A stretch of DNA of 64,000 bases from Siphonodentalium dalli (Eukaryota; Mollusca; Scaphopoda; Gadilida; Siphonodentaliidae): assembly GCA_032622095.1 (NCBI GenBank), contig CP136064.1, positions 48,614,073-48,678,072 on the forward strand, read 5' to 3'. A model generated the notes under the pieces. It was not told where the DNA came from and did no database searches. It saw only the letters and a program-made list of their open reading frames with translations. Positions within the stretch are counted from its first letter, which is position 1. Each line of letters starts with the position of its first letter. The position numbers and the translations under genes were made by a program. This document shows positions 45,605-56,944 of this stretch, one piece after another.

Positions 45605-46640
45605 CATAATCAGAAATGGTAACGCCCTCAAGATCATATTATTAGCCATAAATATAAATTATAATATAAAATATATTGGTTACATGAATGCACCGCCTCA
45701 GAATTCCGTTAAACAACTAATCCTTCAAATTATTACTGCAGGTTTCTCATTCACCACAACAGAAAGCTTTTAAACGCGGGTCAAAAATCGGAGGCATTGT
45801 GTTCCCGCCAAGAGTGCATGGCCCAGCCATTGTTCATACCTAAACATCGAAAGCAATTAACGCGGTCATAATAGTTACATACTGCAACTATAAGACATCC
45901 AGCGAATACACACCCCACGAAAACTCGAAATGTGTTATTCTGCGAGAAATCCCATCGCTATAGCTAAATTTTACAAGGCCAAATTAGCCTTCCTACAATA
46001 TCCTAAAACATAAAACTTCTAAATCATCGTCATAGTCAAATGATGATGATGATGATGATGATTATGATATGATTGATGTCGTGTCGTTATTTGTTTAAAA
46101 TACGTATCAATTGACATATACGCATGCACCCGTTCCCTAATTAAAATCAACATATTTCGACAATTTTAGGGGACCTCCGCGAATTCTGGGACTTCCGCAT
46201 ATAGACGTTCGCAAATAGCGACCTACTGCGAATTGTCACAACCGGAAAAATTTATTATTTATAAAATTTATTATTTATAAAATGCCCAGCGAACCACAGC
46301 TTTCTAAAAATCTGTACCACAGTATACACCCGATGGGCGTTAATAAGAGTGTAACAGTTGTGTATTTCCTGACAGAATATAGCCAAGTGTCCACGCCATC
46401 GTTTGATATTGAGAGCACATCCATTCAGCTCGTGATGGGTTCAATAGTTTACATGGGGTAAACATTCGCCTTTATCGTTTGCCATCTACTTTTTGTAAGG
46501 TGACACGTGATTTCGTGAACCATGCCAACCTATCATTAAGCATTGACATTCAGCTATATTTTGGCCGACTAACAATATCTATGACCAACAATCATTTTGT
46601 TCTGTATATTTTAGTCTATAATTATTATGTGTCGTTTATA
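45605..46640. other. No gene; inverted partner of 39470 and a GAT microsatellite
   Basis: 45605-45655 is the inverted complement of 39470-39520 (GATCTTGAGGGCGTTACCAT on the other strand). 46041-46070 is a (GAT)n run. No gene recognised elsewhere. Confidence 0.5.
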
Positions 46641-46650
46641 ACAAATACTA

Positions 46651-47098
46651 CCCGATTGTCGGCGATCGACCCGGGACGACCCGACTGTCTGCGATCGACC
46701 CGGGACGACCCGATTTTTGGCGATCTACCTGGCACTACCCGATTGTCGGCGATCGACCCGGGACGACCCGATTGTCGGCGATCTACCTGGCACTACCCGA
46801 TTGTCGGCTATCGACACGGCACTAACCGATTGGATGATCCGATTGTCGGCAATCGATCCGGGACAGCCCAACGGGACGACCCGATTGTCAGTGATCGACC
46901 CGGGAGAACCCGGCGGCACCGACCCGATTGTCGGCGATCGACCCGGGACAGCTAGCCCCGATCCGATTGTCGGCGATCGACCCGGGACAGCCCGACGGCC
47001 CCGACCCGATTGTCTGCGATCGACCCGGGACAGCCCGACTGCCCCGACCCGATCGTCGGCGATCGACTCGGGAGAACCTGACGGCCCCGACCCGATTT
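46651..47098. repeat. CpG-rich minisatellite
   Basis: About fourteen copies of a 29-42 bp unit, CCCGATTGTCGGCGATCGAC followed by CCGGGAC(G/A)(A/G)CC and, in the right half, an extra GACGGCCCCGA. Each unit holds CGATCG and CCCGGG. Strongly CpG-rich in an AT-rich setting. Open frames such as (RLSAIDPGRPD)n follow the repeat and are not taken as genes. Confidence 0.9.
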
Positions 47099-47329
47099 GA
47101 TCTAAGAATAAATAACTCTTTGGCCTGCTTTGGAGACATATATATACTTGTACAATTTTAGCTGTTTACTCAAGTTGCTGGCAAGATAAAACCTTGATAG
47201 TTAGTTGTGTTGACCATTCTGTCGCGTTAGTCTCTGCATGTATACGCGCCTGCTTTACGTTAATTATATTGGTATTCTACTATATATTTTGAGAACTACG
47301 TATATAAATATTATATATGTGTGTTTGTG

Positions 47330-48035
47330 TGTATTTTCTTTATAGAATCGAAAACGGCTGCACCGATTGACCTCAAACTTCCTATCTAAGGGTAAAAGCA
47401 CACGGGACGCGTCGTCTTTGGAGACGTTCCGAGCACCCGTTCTCCACTCTCAGTCACAAAAAACGGCACTGTGGGGTTAATCGCGTTCGTATCCGCAGTG
47501 TCGTTGATAAAGAGCGTATGCGTGTAGTGTGTTTCTTACGTCTGGTATCCATTCTTACGTCTGGTATCCAGACATGAGCGTGTTGTGTGATTCTTACGTG
47601 GGGGGCTTTTCATCGGGTCACTTTTTCCGCCCGAGGTGATCTTCACCTTGAAACGGGTACCCACAAATGATATATATGTGTGTTTCCTTTATAGACTCGA
47701 ACCGATTGAGCTCAAACTTGCTACCTAGGGGTACTTTTGTGCGGGAAGTGTCATGGACGGGTTAAATTGTGACCCCGACCTGATCAATTCAAGGTCAAAT
47801 CGGGTAAAACTGGCGGATTTCGACGAAATTTTACACCTAGGTGCAGCATACGTGTCTCGGAAGCTGTTGCAATTGCTTTTTCGAACAAAGCCATTAGACG
47901 AACCACGCCAGTGGCGGGCTAGCTAACCTGCTAGTATATATATAATAGCCCTAGATATAATACCGTGACCACTAACGTTAAGCAGACCTGTGCGTATAAA
48001 GAGACGGCGCAAATGGGAAGGGGCAGCGGAGCGCG
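47330..48035. repeat. Unclassified repeat with duplicated TTTATAGA-TCGAA head
   Basis: TTTCTTTATAGAATCGAAAA..GCACCGATTGACCTCAAACT (47336) and TTTCCTTTATAGACTCGAAC..CGATTGAGCTCAAACTTGCT (47683) are direct copies about 345 bp apart. Text around 47520-47600 has a second short duplication (TTACGTCTGGTATCC). No coding region. Confidence 0.55.
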
Positions 48036-48069
48036 TTACACACCACTAATATAGTAATATAGCTGAAAC

Positions 48070-48225
48070 AGGCATCAAATATATAAGAGAATACATTGGC
48101 CTAATATTTACCTTCATATTGTAAGCCAGAGCATTCTCTTATATATGTGAGGCTCCCTATGAGGGACTCGCATATATAAGAGAATGCACTGGCACAGGGT
48201 TTTCACATGTTGTTTAATGCTACAT
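48070..48225. mobile_element. Family B2 hairpin MITE, 5'-deleted
   Basis: Begins inside the first hairpin (AATATATAAGAGAATACATT), linker TTTACCTTCATATTGTAAGC, full second hairpin with CTCCCTATGAGGGAC loop, GGCACAGGGTTTTCA end. Confidence 0.72.
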
Positions 48226-49509
48226 CAGAGATTCAATAAGGCCTGGATTCACCGAGACTTGGGAGTTTTCGGGGTTAACCTCCCTTGATGACTTGGTGAG
48301 AAAGGAAGTATCACTGGTGCGCTCTGGTATAGATTGGTTCCTAATTGGATGGCTGAGATGCATATTTGTTGAAATGGTACGATTAACCAAAATGGTGCAA
48401 GGGGGATTATTCTTTTCCCTCAAGTGAAATTAATGAAACTCTTACACATCCTCTCTGAAACCATTATGCTGATTAATCTCATATCTGGTATGAAGAGCCA
48501 TTGTATGACAGGTATTCATATTATGGTATTAACCCTAATTAAATGGGACCAGTTGGTCAAAAGGAAACAGATTTAGGAGAACTAAGAGGAATAATTCTAT
48601 ATTCCACAAAGGAAAATATATTAGCTTATTATTATGTAAACCACTGGGCCGATTGATCACATATTTTGTGCAGGGTCTCACAGGCTCGAGCGGGTAAATA
48701 CTAAAATATGAATATAGACTATACCAGTCATTGGTATAATAGTATCCCCCCAGGAGCCCGTGCAGGGTCTCTGAGATTTGGATTTATGCATATGGGGTGG
48801 CCTGTCAAATTAAAGTGTCAATGACACTGTCGCTTGGAGAGAGGATGTCATGCATAGCAGTCAATGGAGTGATAAGTAGTTTGGAAAGTTGAAATATTTA
48901 ACTAATACTAGAGGTCAATCTGGAGAGACATATGAAGTTTGGGTTCATGCAGATGAAAAACATTGGTTGTATGGCATTTCGAGGGATTTAGTGATGCAAA
49001 GAGTAAAATCCAAAATCCAAGCCAGCTATGTTTTTGGTTGAATTTTTTTCAAATTTGATAGCTAAACATGCCTGTAAATATTCAAAAAAAAATTCCAATA
49101 ATGTGGGATAGCAGGGTGTACTGATGGATTCAAATGTGAAAGACGGCCATGTTTCTCAACGAAAAACAGAAACATTCTATTTCTCCCATCTGCAGGTCAC
49201 CCCAAAGATCCATATGAAGTTTGGTGATTATCAGATGAGGAATGTGGCCTGATTAGTGAAAGGACATTGTTGAGGGACGGATGGTGCTAAACCATGGCAA
49301 TAGCTCAATTGAGCTAAAAAGGGATCAGAGGTTAAGCTCAAGGATTTAACTCTTTCCCCAACAATGAATTCACTGAAACTATTTTCACTTTTTGTATGTT
49401 CAATGAACAGGCTAAGAATTATTTGTACATTCCCTTCAAATCACTGCATAGGAATCTGATGTCATCTGCACTTGTATTATGAAAACATGCCTAAAATTGA
49501 ACTGGATGT
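48226..49509. other. No gene; diverged repeat text
   Basis: 48684-48770 is a diverged copy of the small palindromic MITE at 44484. About 48880-49330 is an old unit related to the 51.4-52.6 kb repeats, ending CCATGGCAATAGCTCAATTG. No host exon recognised. Confidence 0.45.
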
Positions 49510-50380
49510 GGGCTGTCCCAATGGGACTAAGGATGCCCCCCCCCCCCACATGACAGCTAGTGGCGGAAATGTTGCAGGTACACAGGTTCACATGGTAATT
49601 CTAAGTTAAAAAAGGGGGATAGCTCATCAGTCTGGAGTAAACCACATACCCACATATAAAAAATAGTATCAGTATGAATCGGAGTGTATGTTTACAAAAA
49701 CTGGTTCCAATGGTATCTGCAAAGTTTCCAAACAAGACAGTCAAAGACTGTGGTGTAGCTCACCAGACTGCAAAGACTGATAAACCGGGACTCTGGAGAC
49801 CACAACAGTCAGAACTTTTCATAATCACTTTAAAAGAAGTAGATCTAAACAGGATATGTGGCTAGAGAGGCTTCATGTATGTAGATCGGTGAATATCTAC
49901 CTTGAAATTACCAACTGTACACTACTGATCACCCCCCCCCCCCTCCTCCAGCTCAACAATATATATATATATTGACCATGGAGTTAAAAAAAACAATCTT
50001 TGTTGGAGTTATGTCCCTGGCCCCGCCCACATTTGACCCAGTGGCCTCATTTGAACAAATTTGAACCGCAGTCACCCAAGGATCCTTCATACCAAATATG
50101 AACCCATTTGCCCTTATGGTATTCGAGAAGATGTTTAAAAGAATTACTATGGAGGGAAAGAGTTATGGCCCTGGCTTCGCAACTATTTGACCCAGTGAAA
50201 TCATTTGAACAAATCTGAATGAGAGCACGCAGGGAACAGCCACACCAAATATGAACATATTCGGTATTATGGTACCAGAGGAGAAGATGTTCAAAGAATT
50301 GTTGACAGATGGATGGACGGACGACGGACGAGGAGTGATGACTATAGCTCCACCGGAGACTTCATCTCAGGTGAGCTAAA
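49510..50380 (+). repeat. Retroposon-like repeat E, copy 1
   Basis: Starts GCTGTCCCAATGGGACTAAG. Holds segment F (49731-49928), then GTTATGTCCCTGGCCCCGCC, CACACCAAATATGAACA, GACGG units, and the end CTATAGCTCCACCGGAGACT..CAGGTGAGCTAAAA. No reading frame. Related copies end at 53107, 54235 and 56911. Confidence 0.65.
49731..49928 (+). repeat. Repeat F, copy 1
   Basis: AACAAGACAGTCAAAGACTG to ACCAACTGTACACTACTGAT; about 95% identical by eye to 53107-53305. Confidence 0.8.
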
Positions 50381-50836
50381 AAGCATGTCATTGGATTTAG
50401 AAACCCATACAATAAGTCAGTCTCAAGAATCCCAGCACTGTTAATATTATCCTGTAGCCCAAATGCAATTGAGGAAATTTCAAAATAAGACATTTCGTCT
50501 AAAGATGAATATTCAATTGGTCATTTATTGAAACACCGACTAAACCTGGCTCAAAGTGAAAGCGATAATTTAATATAATGTCTATCGGATGTGTCTATGG
50601 AATGGGTTAATTTTAATCCCAAATCTATGCAAGTGAAAAGTGGATCACCATCAACATGGACATTGAATAGGAGAATGATCAAATAAAAAACATCTGAAGA
50701 CCATATGATGTGTGGAGAGGGTTAATCATTTTCAATGACATCATATGATGGAACTAAGGAATATTTGGATTAATTTTTTTCTAAGATAAGACAACAGTGT
50801 CTCAGTAAACAATGTCTCTAAATAGCCATGTCTGTA
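50381..50836. other. No feature seen
   Basis: AT-rich unique sequence. Confidence 0.35.
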
Positions 50837-51094
50837 CAAGCCTTGAAATAGTGTGTCTGTCATTTGCAGAATGAGGTCCCCAGAGGGTGAATTTAGTTAT
50901 ACTACCCCGCATAGCGGGCTAGCATCACCAAATTCACCCTCTGGGGACCTCATTCTGTCTGCTTACAACTCAGCAGAATGAGGTTCCCAGAGGGTGAATT
51001 TGGTGATGCTAGCCCGATATGCGGGGTGGCATCACTAAATTCACCCTCTGGGGACCTCATTCTGCAAATGACAGGCACACTATTTCAAGGCTTG
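50837..51094. mobile_element. Family A MITE, well-preserved ends
   Basis: CAAGCCTTGAAATAGTGTGT at the left and the exact complement ACACTATTTCAAGGCTTG at the right define the family's terminal repeat. The internal middle segment is missing; the two hairpin units join at TCTGCTTACAACTCAGCAGA. Confidence 0.82.
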
Positions 51095-51429
51095 TGTCTG
51101 TAAAAGTTCCCTACAAATGAACAATTCCTATTTATTCTTGTAGAATAGGTGTTTAACTAATGCCATGAACCTGTTTGACAGATGTTTGACAGATGGTAAA
51201 CAGGTCTACAAGCGAGCAGCTTTAGCCAGCAGTATCAGGTGTCCATAGTGATAAATTGTCTCATTCAATAACACAGCAGCCTTCAGTGGTGTCATTTTCT
51301 CTTAAAAATGAATAGTCTATGGCAAAGAGGTATGAATTATAAAGGACCATAACTCTGTTAAAATATATCTGATCAAACCCATATTTGAACCTGATCTGTA
51401 TTTAGGTGTCAAAAATTCATATACCAAAT

Positions 51430-52545
51430 TTGGTGTCGATCAGATGACCTGTAGCCCATGCTAAAGAATTTAGTCATACAAAGAGTAAAATCCAAGATGG
51501 CTGCTGGTGGCCATGTTTTTTGGCCGAATGACCCCAAAATGACTCGTCCCCATCTACATGTCAATATTAACATCCATGACAAATTTCATGATGATCAGAC
51601 GAACAGTACGACCTGTGGCCCATGCTAATGGATTAAATTTTGAAATCCAAGATGGCCGCTGGCAGCCATGTTTTTTGTTCGAATGACCCCAACATGACTA
51701 AAGGTACGACCTGTAGCCCATGCTAAAGAATTTAGTCATACAAAGAGTAAAATCCAAGATGGCTGCTGGCGGCCATGTTTTTCGGCCAAATGACCCCAAA
51801 AGTACTCGTTCCCATCTACATGTCAATATTAAGATCCATGACAAATTTCATGATGATCAGACGAACAGTACGAACTGTGGCCCGTGCTAATGGGTTAAAT
51901 TGTTTAATGCAATATGGCTGCTGGCGGCCATGTTTTTTGTCCGAATGACCCCAAAATGACTCGTTCCCATCTACATTCCAATTTCAACAGCCATGACAAA
52001 TTTTATGATGATCCGACTAAATGTACTATACGACCTGTAGCCCGTGCTAAAGGATTTAGTCATACAAAGAGTAAAATCCAAGATGGCTGCTGGCAGCCAT
52101 GTTTTTTGACCGAACGACCCCAAAATGACTCGTTCCCATCTACATGTCACCATTAACATTCATGACAATTTTTTTGATGAGCATACTAAAGGTACGACCT
52201 GTAGCCCGTGTTAAAGAATTTAGTCATACAAAGAGTAAAATCCAAGATGGCTGCTGGCGGCCATGTTTTTGGTCCGAATGACCCCAAAATTACTCGTTCC
52301 CATCTACATGTAAATATTATCATCCATGACAAATTTCATGATGATCAGACAAATAGTACGGCCTGTAGCCCGTGCTAATGGATTGAATTTTGAAATCCAA
52401 GATGGCCACTGGCGGCCATGTTTATTTTCCGAATGACCTCAAAATTAATCATTCTGGTCTAAATGTTGATGTCAACAGCTATGACAAATTTCATAATGAT
52501 CCGACCAAAGGTACGACCTGTAGCCTGCATTGTTGACGCCTTACG
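51430..52545 (+). repeat. Tandem repeat of about 163 bp with an AAGATGGC motif
   Basis: Units begin near 51449, 51611, 51708 (shortened), 51870, 52031, 52197, 52361 and 52515 with GTACGACCTGTAGCCCATGC. Each holds AAATCCAAGATGGCTGCTGG, CGGCCATGTTTTTTG, CGAATGACCCCAAAATGACT and GACAAATTTCATGATGATCA. Units alternate slightly between two subtypes (TAAAGAATTTAGTCATACAA versus TAATGGATTAAATTTTGAAA), pointing to a two-unit higher-order pattern. The ORFs over it are by-products. Confidence 0.85.
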
Positions 52546-53107
52546 TACACACACACACGGACGACGGACGACAAAGCCATGGCAATAGCTCAAACTTTAC
52601 AAAGTAAAGTTGAGCTAAAAATTAAAGGTCAAAATGCAAAAATGTAATTTTTTTTGTTTTTACAGTTATGTCCCTGGCTCTGCCCCTATTTGACCCAGTG
52701 ACCCCATTTGAACAAATATGAACCCAGTCACCCAAGGACCCACCACACAAAATATTAGCTAAATCGGCCTAATGGTTATTGAGAAGACGTTCTAAGAATT
52801 ACTAGGGAGGAATAGAGTTATGGCCCTGGCTCGGCACCTATTTGAACAAATCTGAAACCCAGTCACCCAAGGACCCTCCATAGAGTTATGGCCCTAGTTT
52901 CGCAACTAATTGACTTGGTGACCTGATTTGAACAAATCTGAATGTGAGTCACCTAGGAAACATCCACACCAAATATGAACCCATTCGGTCTTCCGGTTCG
53001 GGAGGAGAAGATGATTCTTGACGGACGGACATACAGACGGACCGTCGGACGACGGACGAGGAGTGATGACTATAGCTCCACCGGAGACTTCGTCTCAGGT
53101 GAGCTAA
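52546..53107 (+). repeat. Retroposon-like repeat E, copy 2
   Basis: ACACACGGACGACGGACGAC and CCATGGCAATAGCTCAAACT close the preceding array; then GTTATGTCCCTGGCTCTGCC, two GTTATGGCCCTGG units and the terminal CTATAGCTCCACCGGAGACT..CAGGTGAGCTAAAA. Confidence 0.65.
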
Positions 53108-53305
53108 AACAAGACAGTCAAAGACTGTGGGGTAATTCACCTGGCTGCAAAGACTGATAAGACTGGGACTCTGGAGACCACAACAGTCAGAACTTTTCAT
53201 AATCACTTTAAAAGAAGTAGATCTAAACAGGATAGGTGGCTAGAGAGACTTCATTATGTAGATCGGTGAATATCTACCTCGAAATTACCAACTGCTCACT
53301 ACTGA
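53107..53305 (+). repeat. Repeat F, copy 2
   Basis: Follows repeat E directly, whereas copy 1 precedes the GTTATGTCCCTGG part of E. Confidence 0.8.
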
Positions 53306-53663
53306 TCTGAGCTAAATAGACATGGTGGTTCTTTCAAAGAATACTTTTCAAGTTTGCCAATTATGTTCTAGTGAAGTGGTGGATGTGTTAAATGTCCTTA
53401 TGAAAGATTTTAACAATACATATGACAGATTGTTGTTGTAATTGGGAATTAATGACCTCTAACAGATCTCCAGGGAATGTTTATAAAAGTGTCAGATTTC
53501 ACTTGACATGTGTAGGCATACCCCACATACAATTAGAGCCAAAGTAAATGCTTCTTATTAATGATGATCTGTCAAGAATTTTAGTAAATATTATTTTTGA
53601 AACCAGGGTGACAGAAGCAGTGAACTTGAGTAAAGACCCAATAAAATTTGTTTTAAATATTTT
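53306..53663. other. No feature seen
   Basis: Unique AT-rich sequence. Confidence 0.35.
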
Positions 53664-54235
53664 TTGGAGTTATGTCCCTGGCCCCGCTAACATTTGACCC
53701 AGTGACCTCATTTGAACAAATCTGAACCCCAGTCACCCAAGGATCCTTCATACCAAATATAAACACATTTGGCCTGGTGGTATTTGAGAAGATGTTTAAA
53801 AGAATTAATATGGAGGGAAAGAGTTATGGCCCTGACTTTGCAACTATTTGACCCAGTGACCTCATTTGTACAAATCTGAATATGAGTCGCCTAGGGAACA
53901 TCCACACCAAATATGAACCCATTCGGTCCTATGGTTCCAGAGGAGAAGAAGTTTAAAGAATTGTTGACGGATGGATGGATGGTATTTGAGATGTTTAAAA
54001 GAATTACTATGGAGGGAAAGAGTTATGGCCCTGACTTTGCAACTATTTGACCCAGTGACCTCATTTGAACAAATCTGAATATGAGTCGCCTAGGGAACAT
54101 CCACACCAAATATGAACACATTCGGTCCTATGGTTCCAGAGGAGAAGAAGGTTAAAGAATTGTTGACGGATGGATGGACGTACAAGGAGTGATGACTATA
54201 GCTCCACCGGAGACTTCGTCTCAGGTGAGCTAAAC
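53664..54235 (+). repeat. Retroposon-like repeat E, copy 3, with internal duplication
   Basis: The segment AGAGTTATGGCCCTGACTTT..GACGGATGGATGG occurs twice in tandem (53819-53983 and 54019-54180) with very few differences, so the duplication is recent. Ends CACCGGAGACTTCGTCTCAG. Confidence 0.7.
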
Positions 54236-54418
54236 AAATAAAAGGTTAAATGAAAAAAAAATTCTGAATTTCTTTTTCATTTTAAATTTGAATTTTTTTC
54301 AATCTTTTTTTTTTAAATTGAGCAAAGATTTCAATTTAACAACTTTTGTTTAAAAGAGTTATGTCATATGTTATGTTTCAATTTAACAACTTTTTTTTAA
54401 AAGAGTTATGTCCCTGGT

Positions 54419-55358
54419 TAGTCCAAGTCTTCTCGTACTAAAACTAGCTAAGATTTTGGGATGGAGAGATGCTAGTGTTTACTAGCATCTCTCCAGTATG
54501 GGTGAACGTCGACTCAATATTTGAAATATAGAGTCTGGAGCTAATGTCGCCAATACCATTTCTATTCAGCGAAGAGCTTCCCCAAAATGACGTCACAGAT
54601 TTTTAAAAATACATCGATGATTGACATGTGTCCCCACGTGTTGTTTGTTGTGCTTGGCAATAACAATGGTCGACTCATCAACACATATAAGGCCTGTGTC
54701 GCGACATAAACTTACAGAAGATAATATTTGTCGTGTGTGCGACTATTCTTTTTCGGGAGATGAACTCGCTGCATCAACGGGAAAGCTGCATCCGAGAGCA
54801 AAAAATAAGATCGTCATCAAAAATGATGCTTTAGAACTATTTAAAAGCATAAAATTAAGTCATTTCCTCGGTGTTTAAATTTCAGATGACTTTTTTACGA
54901 CAAATAATTTGATTTGCAAACCATGTTACAATAAAGTAAATCAAATACACGGACATGAGTGAGTTCTATTTATATTTATGGGAGGCCAAGTTGGTACCAT
55001 ACGCAGGCCTATCTATCAGGTCCAGCACATCCTTCAAATTAATCGGAATCGTACCGAATATATAATTTCGAAGCCATTTTTTCTGTCTCTGTTACTATAT
55101 TTAGAGGTGACATTATGGGAGTCTCCGCCCACTAACACTTGTTTATTAACCCATACGGTTTCATTGGACGGAAAATAATTTACGCAATCAATCAGATTAC
55201 GGAATCCTGAGGACTTGGAAATGAGATAGCGATGTTATCCGTCTGACCTAATATTCAATGTTGTAATGAATATTTAGGTATGAGTTTACTCAGACTGGCA
55301 TCTCTCCATCCCAAAATCTTAGCTAGTTTTAGTACGAGAAGACTTGGACTAGCCCCTG
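54419..55358. mobile_element. TIR element of the AGCTAAGAT family with an internal exon
   Basis: Terminal inverted repeat of about 55 bp (TAGTCCAAGTCTTCTCGTAC, AAAACTAGCTAAGATTTTGG, GATGGAGAGATGC); right copy 55300-55358. The left end continues into an inner hairpin GATGCTAGTGTTTACTAGCATC. TCCCTGGT / CCCCTGGT at the edges is a likely 7-8 bp target duplication inside an E-type repeat. Larger relative of the hairpin at 18768-18895. No full transposase; contains the coding fragment at 54666-54958. Confidence 0.72.
54666..54958 (+). pseudogene. Zinc-binding-domain-like exon fragment inside a TIR element
   Basis: From the ATG at 54666 the frame reads MVDSSTHIRPVSRHKLTEDN, ICRVCDYSFSGDE, KIVIKNDALELFKSIKLSHF and LGV, then a TAA at 54876-54878, then continues in the same frame as ISDDFFTTNNLICKPCYNKV and NQIHGHE up to a good splice donor (GTGAGTT at 54959). 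The spacing Cys-x2-Cys, about 60 residues, Cys-x2-Cys resembles ZAD-like N-terminal zinc domains of some transposon-associated and regulatory proteins (tentative). One in-frame stop makes it a pseudogene. It may be a captured host exon or the N-terminus of the element's own protein. Confidence 0.5.
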
Positions 55359-55408
55359 GTATGATTTCATTTGGATAAGTGGTGGTTAAGAAAATAATAG
55401 GAAACCGC

Positions 55409-55836
55409 CAAGTCTGAATTTAGTGTGTCTGACATTTGCAGAATAAGGTCCCCAAAAGGTGAATTTAATGACACTATTCGGAAAGGCGGGCCAGCATCAC
55501 CAATTCATCCTCGGTCTGATTAGGCCTCAACGGCCAATAGAAACCTAGGATTGAAGTTCTACAGTTGAAGCTGGTGATGCACACCTTGAACACCTCAATT
55601 ATACATTTTATCTTCTGCAAAGTAGGGGGACATAGAAACTGAACAGTGGAAAAAGTCAAAAAGTAACTAAAACAAAATTTGATACTTAGGATACTTCCCA
55701 GAAGATGAGGCCTAAGCAGAATTAGGTCCCTGGGGGTGTATTTGGTGATGCTAGCCTGTTGTATCGGGTAGCAACACTAAATTCACCCTCTGGGGACCTC
55801 ATTCTGCAAATGTCAGACACACTATGTCCAGGCTTG
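55409..55836. mobile_element. Family A MITE, full length
   Basis: CAAGTCTGAATTTAGTGTGT to ACACACTATGTCCAGGCTTG, about 428 bp, with both hairpin units and the complete internal segment (AGTTGAAGCTGGTGATGCAC; GAAGATGAGGCCTAAGCAGA). Confidence 0.8.
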
Positions 55837-56394
55837 AGGAAATGAACAATAGACTTTTCCTATTTATTCTTGCAGAATAGGTGTTAAACTAAATGCCACA
55901 AACCTGTTTCAACAGGTGGATTAACTTAATATTGCACATAGAACTGGAATACAATGGCATCAATCAAAGCTTGACAGATGGTAAACATGTCTGCAGCAAG
56001 TAGTCTCTCCCAATAGTATCAAGTGTCCCTAGTGATAAATTGGCTTCCTCAATAGTACAGCATTCAGTGGTGTGATGTTGACTCTAAAATGCATAGGGCT
56101 TGGCAATTAGAGGTGTGAATTATAAATGGTCATAACTCTGTTAAAATATATGGGAACAAACCCATATTTGAACTTGATATGTATATAGGTGTCAACAATT
56201 CATATACCAAATTTGGTGTTGATCAAATGAAAAATGTTTGAATCATCCTGTCTTGGATGAATTCTATATAAAAACAAGAGAGGAAAGGGTTAAATAAATG
56301 ATACAAAAATCCATACAGATGAAGAATGTGCTAAGAAAAATCTAGGTAAGAAATATGAGGCTGTAATGTGTCTAAAAAAAAAATTCAAGGTCAA
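55837..56394. other. No gene; resembles the sequence right of 51094
   Basis: Text at 55840-56260 (TATTTATTCTTGCAGAATAG, CAGATGGTAAACA, GTGTCCCTAGTGATAAATTG, ATAACTCTGTTAAAATATAT) is a diverged copy of 51110-51440. Together with the family A copy before each, this suggests a segmental duplication or one long repeat. Confidence 0.55.
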
Positions 56395-56911
56395 AATGCA
56401 AAAATGTAATTTTTTGTTTTTAGAGTTATGTCCCTGGCTCTGCCCCTATTTGAACAAATCTGAACCCCAGTCACCCAATGTCCCTCCATACCAAATATAA
56501 GCTAAATCAGCCCAATATTTGTTGAGGAGAAGTCATTCTAAGAATTACTATGAATTATGGCCCTGGTTTCTCAACTAATCAACCTGGTGACCTCATTTGA
56601 ACAAATCTGAATGTGAGTCACCTGGGGAACATCCACACCAAATATGAACCCATTGGGCCTTATAGTCCTGGAAAAGAAGTCGTTCTAAGAATTACTATGA
56701 ATGAATAGAGTTGTGGCCCTGCTTTCTTAACTAATTGACCTGATGACGTCATTTGAACAAATCTGAATGTGAATCACCTAGGGAACATCCACACCAAATA
56801 TGAACCTGTTCAGTATTACGGTTCTTGAGAAGAAGAAGATTCTTGACAGACGGACGACGGACGAGGAGTGATGACTATAGCTCCACCAGAGACTTCGTCT
56901 CAGGTGAGCTA
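56395..56911 (+). repeat. Retroposon-like repeat E, copy 4
   Basis: GTTATGTCCCTGGCTCTGCC start, CACACCAAATATGAACCCAT twice, GACGGACGACGGACGAGGAG, CTATAGCTCCACCAGAGACT and CAGGTGAGCTAAAA end. Confidence 0.65.
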
Positions 56912-56944
56912 AAAACAGATGGACGGACAATCTAATTCCTACAA

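Noticed and set aside
46479-47161. Repetitive protein of RLSAIDPGRPD units
   Set aside because: It follows the minisatellite period; several frames on both strands are open and unit lengths vary out of frame.
51914-52156. Open frame with AGGHVFCPNDPKMTRS
   Set aside because: Translation of the 163-bp tandem repeat.
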